DNA of 64,000 nt, from contig NZ_VJOL01000006.1 of assembly GCF_007556705.1 (NCBI RefSeq), positions 16,433 to 80,432 of the forward strand. Direction: 5' to 3'. Under the pieces are notes generated by a model that worked only from the letters and a program-made list of their open reading frames with translations, made no database searches and was not told the origin of the DNA. Positions 59,849 through 64,000 of this stretch are shown piece after piece. How positions within the stretch are numbered: position 1 is the first letter of the stretch; each line of letters begins with the position of its first letter. Both the position numbers and the translations under genes were made by a program. The DNA comes from Tepidimonas thermarum (GTDB lineage Bacteria > Pseudomonadota > Gammaproteobacteria > Burkholderiales > Burkholderiaceae_C).

Positions 59849-60793
59849 TCAGGGCGCGCGCGCCGCGTCCAGCTCCTCGTAGAGATCGACGTAAAACCGC
59901 CAGCGCTGGGGTGCAATCGGGCCGTGCGGCGCCAGCGCGGCCTGGATGGCGCATCCCGGCTCGCGCCGGTGCGTGCAGTTGTGAAAACGGCATTGCCCCA
60001 GGTAGGGTGCGAAATCGGGCATCCAGCGCGCCAGTGTCTGCGGCGCGATGTGGTGCAGCCCAAACTCGTGAAAGCCGGGTGAATCGATCAGGGCGCCGCC
60101 GGCGCCGTCGTCGAGCCAGTACCACGTGGTGCGGGTGGTGGTGTGCCGCCCCGTGCCCAGCGCGCGCGAGATGGCCTGGGTGTCCGCCTGCGCGTGGGGC
60201 ACCAGGAGGTTGACCAGGGTGCTTTTGCCCACGCCCGAGGGGCCGATGACCAGCGTCACCCGCCCGCGCAAGTGGGCCCTTAGGGCCTCGCATTCCGCGC
60301 GCGCGGTGCCGTCGCTGCCGTGCAGGTGCAGCGGCAGCACGCGCTCGCCCATCGCGCGGTAGGGCGCCAGCCGTTCCCAGGCGATGTCGAAGGCGGGTTG
60401 CACGTCGCGCTTGTTGAGGGCGATGAGCGGCTCGATGCCAGCCTCGCGCGCCGCGATCAGGGCGCGGCCGAGCTGGGGCTCGGCAAACGCCGGCTCGGCC
60501 GCCAGCAGCACCAGGACCTGGTCCAGGTTGGCGGCAAACACCTTGGTGCGCTGTTCGTCCTGGCGAAAGAGCACGTTGCGGCGCGGCAGCACCGCTTCGA
60601 TGACCCCTTCGTCGCCGGTGATGGACCAGTGCACCTGGTCGCCCACCACGGCCTGCTGCCGTTTGCCGCGCGGGTGGCAGCGCGTGCGCGCGCCGTCGGG
60701 CGCTTCCACCAGGACGTGGCGGCCGTAGCTGGCCACCACCCGTCCCTCTTGCGCGTTGGGCGCCGCCGTGGCGGGCTGGGGCGGCCGCGTCAT
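59849..60793 (-). CDS. rsgA: Ribosome small subunit-dependent GTPase A
   Basis: RsgA is a circularly permuted GTPase that checks 30S maturation. The 314 residues show the N-terminal OB fold, then the permuted G4 LNKRDV, G1 GPSGVGKSTLVN, G3 DSPGF and the C-terminal zinc knuckle CRFHNCTHRREPGC. The ATG at 60793 overlaps the M48 peptidase stop (ATGA), so it is coupled to that gene. Confidence 0.96.
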   Translation of the reverse strand: MTRPPQPATAAPNAQEGRVVASYGRHVLVEAPDGARTRCHPRGKRQQAVVGDQVHWSITGDEGVIEAVLPRRNVLFRQDEQRTKVFAANLDQVLVLLAAEPAFAEPQLGRALIAAREAGIEPLIALNKRDVQPAFDIAWERLAPYRAMGERVLPLHLHGSDGTARAECEALRAHLRGRVTLVIGPSGVGKSTLVNLLVPHAQADTQAISRALGTGRHTTTRTTWYWLDDGAGGALIDSPGFHEFGLHHIAPQTLARWMPDFAPYLGQCRFHNCTHRREPGCAIQAALAPHGPIAPQRWRFYVDLYEELDAARAP

Positions 60794-62100
60794 GTGGCCG
60801 CTCCCGCGGTGCCATCGCTGTGCGGCGGGTGCAGCCGGGCCAGCTGGGCCAGCCGATCGGCGGCCGGTGGGTGGGAGTAGAAAAAGCGCACGAACAGCGG
60901 ATCGGGGGTGAGCGTGGCGGCGTTGTCGCGGTACAGGCGCAGCAAGGCGCTGGTCAAGGCGGCGGCGCCGGCGTGCCGCGCCGCATAGCGGTCGGCCTGG
61001 TATTCGTCACGCCGCGACAGGGCGCTGGCCAGCGGGGCCACGAAGATGCCCAGCAGCGGCAGCACCATGCCAAACAGCAGCAGGGCCAGCGCGCCGTTGC
61101 TACCGGTCAGGCTGGGCGTTACCCCCAGCCCGAAGTAGAACCACAACTGCTGCGACAGCCAGCCCAAGACCGCCAGCGCCGCCGCGCTGCCCGCAGCCAG
61201 CCACAGCAGCCGCTTGAGCACATGGCGGTGGTGCGCGTGGCCCAGCTCATGGGCCAGCACGGCGTCCACCTCCGGTGCGTCCAGGCGCTGCAGCAGCGTG
61301 TCGAACAGCACCACGCGCTTGGCCGGGCCAAAGCCGGTGAAATACGCATTGGCGTGGGCGCTGCGCCGGCTGCCGTCCATCACGTACACCCCGGCGGCGC
61401 GAAAGCCGCAGCGCGCCAGCAAGGCCTCGACGCGCGCGCGCAGGCTGGCGTCGGCCAGCGGCTCGAAGCGGTTGAACAGCGGCGCGATCACGCGCGGGTA
61501 GAGCAGCAGCAACGTGGTGTTGAACGCCATCCACGCCGCCCAGGCCCACAGCCACCACCAGGGGCCGACCGCCTCGTACAGCCACAGCACCAGCGCCGCC
61601 AGCGGCAGGCCCAGCGCTGCGGCCACCAGTGTCCCTTTGAGTCCGTCGGCGACCCACAGCGCGGGCGTGGTGTGGTTGAAGCCGTGCGCCGCTTCGACGC
61701 GAAACGTGCGCCACCACGCCAGGGGCAGCTCCAGCACGGCGCCGATGAGGAAAAACGCCCCCACCAGCGCCACCTGCTGCACCAGTCCTTCGCCCAGCCA
61801 CGCCAGCAGCATCTGGTTCAGCGCGTCCAGCCCGCCCAACAGCGTCCAGCCGATCAGCAGCGCGCTGCCCCAGACCGTCTCGAACAGCGCCAGGCGCGTT
61901 TTGTCGATGGTGTAGGCGGCCGCCTTGGCATGCTGGTCTGCGCTGACGTGTTGCGCGAAGGCGTCGGGCACGCGGTTGCGGTGACGTGCGACGTGGCGGA
62001 CCTGGCGCGCGTACAGCCAGCCGCGCAACAGCAAGGCGGCCAGCACCAGGGCGACGAATGTCCAGGTCCAAACCAGGTGCAGAGGCAGGGGGGCATCCAT
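60790..62100 (-). CDS. M48 family (Ste24-type) zinc metallopeptidase
   Basis: The 436-residue inner-membrane protease has about seven helices and the zinc motif HELGHAHHRH (HEXXH) with the third ligand Glu in the RRDEYQADRYAA block. The overall length and topology match CAAX-prenyl protease/Ste24-like bacterial enzymes of the HtpX-related clan. Bacterial substrates are unknown, with membrane-protein quality control suggested. It is divergent from orn and coupled to rsgA; orn/M48/rsgA is a frequent trio in Burkholderiales. Confidence 0.92.
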   Translation of the reverse strand: MDAPLPLHLVWTWTFVALVLAALLLRGWLYARQVRHVARHRNRVPDAFAQHVSADQHAKAAAYTIDKTRLALFETVWGSALLIGWTLLGGLDALNQMLLAWLGEGLVQQVALVGAFFLIGAVLELPLAWWRTFRVEAAHGFNHTTPALWVADGLKGTLVAAALGLPLAALVLWLYEAVGPWWWLWAWAAWMAFNTTLLLLYPRVIAPLFNRFEPLADASLRARVEALLARCGFRAAGVYVMDGSRRSAHANAYFTGFGPAKRVVLFDTLLQRLDAPEVDAVLAHELGHAHHRHVLKRLLWLAAGSAAALAVLGWLSQQLWFYFGLGVTPSLTGSNGALALLLFGMVLPLLGIFVAPLASALSRRDEYQADRYAARHAGAAALTSALLRLYRDNAATLTPDPLFVRFFYSHPPAADRLAQLARLHPPHSDGTAGAAT

Positions 62101-62170
62101 GCCTGCAGTCTAGCCAATGTCGCCCCCGTGTGCCGGCCGCGGCGGGCGCGCCTGGGCGACAATAGCGGGC

Positions 62171-62773
62171 ATGACGACGCCCAACACCTTGCCCGAACCG
62201 CTGTCTGCCGAAGCCCTGACCCTGCCCAAGAGCGACCAGAACCTGGTCTGGATCGACTGCGAAATGTCGGGCCTGGACCCCGAGCGCGAGCGCCTGCTCG
62301 AGGTGGCCGTGGTGGTCACCGGGCCCCACCTGCATCCGCGCATCGAAGGGCCGGTGCTCGTCATCCACCAAAGCGATGCCGTGCTCGACGCCATGGACGC
62401 CTGGAACAAGGGCACGCACGGTCGCAGCGGCCTGATCGACAAGGTGCGCGCCAGCGCTGTCACCGAGGCCGACGCCGAGCAGCAGCTGCTTGCGTTCATC
62501 GGCCGCTACGTGCCCAAGGGGGCGTCGCCCATGTGCGGCAACAGCGTGGGGCAGGATCGGCGCTTTTTGGTCAAGTACATGCCGCAGCTCGAGGCGTACT
62601 TCCACTACCGCAACCTCGATGTCAGCACGCTAAAAGAGTTGGCGCGGCGCTGGCGGCCCGAGGTGTACGGCGCTTTCAAAAAGCAGCAGCGGCACACCGC
62701 GCTGGCCGATGTGCACGAGTCGATCGACGAGCTGTTGCATTACCGCGAGCACTTTTTGCGCCTGACGGCGTGA
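62171..62773 (+). CDS. orn: Oligoribonuclease
   Basis: Orn degrades di- and short oligoribonucleotides, including the linear pGpG from c-di-GMP breakdown. The 200-residue DEDDh exonuclease carries [11 protein letters not shown], the [16 protein letters not shown] segment and the [15 protein letters not shown]-terminal block. Start ATG 62171 gives the usual length. It links functionally with the EAL proteins in the window. Confidence 0.96.
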   Translation: MTTPNTLPEPLSAEALTLPKSDQNLVWIDCEMSGLDPERERLLEVAVVVTGPHLHPRIEGPVLVIHQSDAVLDAMDAWNKGTHGRSGLIDKVRASAVTEADAEQQLLAFIGRYVPKGASPMCGNSVGQDRRFLVKYMPQLEAYFHYRNLDVSTLKELARRWRPEVYGAFKKQQRHTALADVHESIDELLHYREHFLRLTA

Positions 62774-62797
62774 TCGACCCGGATCGACGCTGATCGC

Positions 62798-62818
62798 CGC
62801 CACCCGTTGGGGGTGGCG
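62798..62818 (+). terminator. Hairpin after orn
   Basis: CGCCACCC (62798-62805) and GGGTGGCG (62811-62818) form an 8-base stem with a 5-base loop, 25 bases past orn. The tail (TGAGTCGG) has no U-run, so it is a weaker terminator than its twin after the tRNA cluster, which has the same stem sequence. Confidence 0.45.
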
Positions 62819-62833
62819 TGAGTCGGTGTATGC

Positions 62834-62858
62834 TCACGAAATTTTGACGATTTCGTGA
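62834..62858. promoter_or_regulatory. Perfect dyad upstream of pit
   Basis: TCACGAAAT (62834-62842) and ATTTCGTGA (62850-62858) are exact inverted repeats with a 7-base spacer, ten bases before the pit start. It looks like an operator; it contains a TTGACG at 62844-62849 that could be a -35. The bound factor is unknown. Confidence 0.5.
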
Positions 62859-62867
62859 CATATCCGT

Positions 62868-63824
62868 ATGACAGTCATTTTGGCGCCCGTGACCCGGTCG
62901 GGTCGCGCACAGTTGCAGCAAGCACTCAAAGTCGCCGCCGCGGTGGCGGGGTTGATCGCGGCAGGCGTGTATGCCGCCGTGATCGTCAAGGCGATACCGG
63001 GGCTGTCCGCCCAGTCGTTGTGGTTTTTGGTCATCGCAGCCGCGGTGGGCGCCTACATGGCGATGAACATCGGGGCCAACGACGTGGCCAACAACATGGG
63101 CCCTCCGGTTGGCGCCGGTGCGCTGAGCCTGGGCAGCGCCATTGTGTTGGCGGCCATCTTCGAGGCGCTGGGCGCCATCGTGGCCGGGGCGGACGTGGTG
63201 GGTACCATCAAGGGCGGCATCATCGAAATGCGCGCGTTTGCGCAGCCGCAGCGCTTCACCTGGTTGATGTTGGCCGCCCTGTTGGCCGGGGCGCTTTGGC
63301 TCAATCTGGCCACGGTGCTGGGTGCGCCCGTCTCGACCACCCACTCGATCATCGGCGCGGTGGCGGGGGCTGGCATCGCCGCGGGCGGCTGGGCGGTGAT
63401 CAACTGGGGCACGATCGGCGCGATCGTGGCGAGCTGGATCTTTTCGCCGTTGCTCGGAGGGGCGGTGGCGGCCGCGGTGTTGTACCTGACCAAGCGCCTG
63501 ATCACCTACCAGGCGGACATGGCCACAGCAGCCGCTCGCTATGTGCCGCTGTTCATCGCCGCGATGGCCTGGGCGTTTGGTGCCTATTTGCTGCTCAAGG
63601 GGCTCAACAACGTGCTCAAGATCGCGTTCTGGCAGGCCATCCTGGGCGGGCTGGTGGTGGCGGTCGTGGTGTGGCTGGTCATCCGCGGCCCCGTCGCCCG
63701 CCGCGCCGCGGCGCTGCCCGGCACCAAGGCCAGCGTCAACGAACTGTTTACCTGGCCGCTGGCGTTTGCCGCTGCGTTGTTGAGCTTTGCCCACGGGGCC
63801 AGTTGTGTATCGTTCTTTCTGTAA
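62868..63824 (+). pseudogene. pit: Inorganic phosphate transporter (PiT family), 3' end lost to insertion
   Basis: The 318-residue frame contains the N-terminal half of a PiT phosphate permease: helices, then the first signature NIGANDVANNMGPPVGAGAL (about 65-84), and APVSTTHSIIGAVAGAG. PiT proteins normally run to about 500 residues and repeat the signature as SFAHGANDV. Here the frame reads LLSFAHGA and then SCVSFFL and stop, so the second signature is cut after its Ala and the last ~200 residues are missing. The break lies near 63800. The product is probably non-functional unless the protein is restored across the insertion. The gene is intact up to the break, with normal codon use. Confidence 0.8.
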
Positions 63825-63840
63825 ATTCCATTTTGCCGGT

Positions 63841-63897
63841 TGTCTGCTGGGCGGGGATCTCCGGCGCTACGCGCCTACGCTCCCCGCCCAGCAGACA
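63841..63897. repeat. Long nested inverted repeat (57-base hairpin)
   Basis: Arms of 17 bases (TGTCTGCTGGGCGGGGA, 63841-63857, and its exact complement at 63881-63897) flank a loop that itself holds GGCGC-TAC-GCGCC (63863-63875). As single-stranded DNA or RNA it would fold very stably. It lies about 40 bases inside the presumed element end. It has no U-run, so it is not a simple terminator. Confidence 0.9.
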
Positions 63898-63947
63898 GCG
63901 CGAGGGTGGGTCTGACGCCATGACTTCGAGAAAGGGGTGTAACCCTC

Positions 63948-64000
63948 ATGGCAATACGAGTCGAAACCAACCCCTTGGAAGCCGCTTATGCGATCTTGCT
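63948..64000 (+). CDS. Start of an unidentified reading frame (cut by the window edge)
   Basis: Seventeen codons from ATG 63948 are visible, reading MAIRVETNPLEAAYAIL and continuing out of the window. AAAGGGG about ten bases upstream is a good ribosome-binding site, although it can pair in a small GGGT/ACCC hairpin. A second frame from ATG 63920 is also open to the edge (MTSRKGCNPHGN onward) but has no ribosome-binding site. I do not recognise the family. It would be the first gene of the inserted element. Confidence 0.4.
   Translation, partial: MAIRVETNPLEAAYAIL

Larger units (their letters stand above)
63801..64000. mobile_element. Probable left end of an unidentified mobile element inserted in pit
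   Basis: From about 63801 the sequence no longer encodes PiT and its character changes, with T-rich segments, a large nested hairpin and a new start region. The transition falls inside the second PiT signature, which is what an insertion would produce. The right end lies outside the window, so target duplication and terminal repeats cannot be tested. The left tip (GTTGTGTATCG) did not match an insertion-sequence end I know; a group II intron, phage or integrative element is also possible. Confidence 0.5.

Noticed and set aside
62840..62880. Possible PhoB box before pit
   Set aside because: TGTCAT and TGTCAC half sites on the minus strand are 13 bases apart rather than 11 and overlap the start codon.
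63801..63830. Group II intron 5' end at the pit break
   Set aside because: The tip reads GTTGTGTATCG and does not fit the GTGYG consensus, and an intron-encoded reverse transcriptase would not start so close to the 5' end. It is not fully excluded because only 200 bases are visible.

Overview
The window is about 64 kb of very GC-rich, gene-dense bacterial chromosome. Gene content and order point to a betaproteobacterium of the order Burkholderiales, probably close to the Comamonadaceae. The main reasons are the nuoA-N operon preceded by secG and tRNA-Leu and followed by DUF2818, NUDIX and DUF1178 genes; the folC-SPOR-cvpA-purF-metZ block; rpsO-pnp; and the orn / M48 peptidase / rsgA group. 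This placement is inferred from gene order and protein sequence; no database was searched.

Layout. 1-3.4 kb: an RND efflux adaptor and the edge of its permease, divergent from a TetR regulator, then a DUF167 protein and a membrane diguanylate cyclase. 3.4-10.5 kb (minus strand): tRNA-Thr, fbp, pepN, prfB (with an intact programmed +1 frameshift), a DMT exporter and an alpha/beta hydrolase. 10.5-20.7 kb: acyl-CoA synthetase, a Tas-type aldo/keto reductase, plsY, a degenerate HD-type protein with yajQ, murB, a small Cys-rich unknown, a membrane-anchored hydrolase, argG, ppnP and an ArsC/YffB-like protein. 20.7-28.1 kb (plus strand): folC, SPOR, cvpA, purF, metZ, gltX and a tRNA cluster (Ala-Glu-Asp-Glu-Asp) with a recent duplication. 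28.2-32.7 kb (minus strand): one 1516-residue CheB-CheR-PAS-GGDEF-EAL protein. 32.9-40.4 kb: tsaD, an orphan ABC solute-binding protein, rpsO, pnp, a quinone oxidoreductase, tpiA and secG. 40.5-56.7 kb: tRNA-Leu and the complete 14-gene complex I operon, with three small genes behind it. 56.7-62.8 kb: gdhA, a CoA-type NUDIX hydrolase, a CobD/CbiB-like membrane protein, rsgA, an M48 peptidase and orn.

At the right edge the phosphate permease gene (pit) is cut off inside its second conserved signature, near base 63,800. The foreign-looking sequence that follows has a long nested hairpin and the start of an unidentified reading frame. I read this as the left end of an inserted mobile element. 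It is the most unusual feature of the window, but the element runs out of the window and I could not name its family.

Most of the window is core metabolism and housekeeping: respiration (complex I), glycolysis/gluconeogenesis (tpiA, fbp), purine, folate, methionine and arginine synthesis, translation and RNA turnover. The accessory themes are cyclic-di-GMP signalling (diguanylate cyclase, YajQ, the HD-type protein and the large fusion protein) and efflux.
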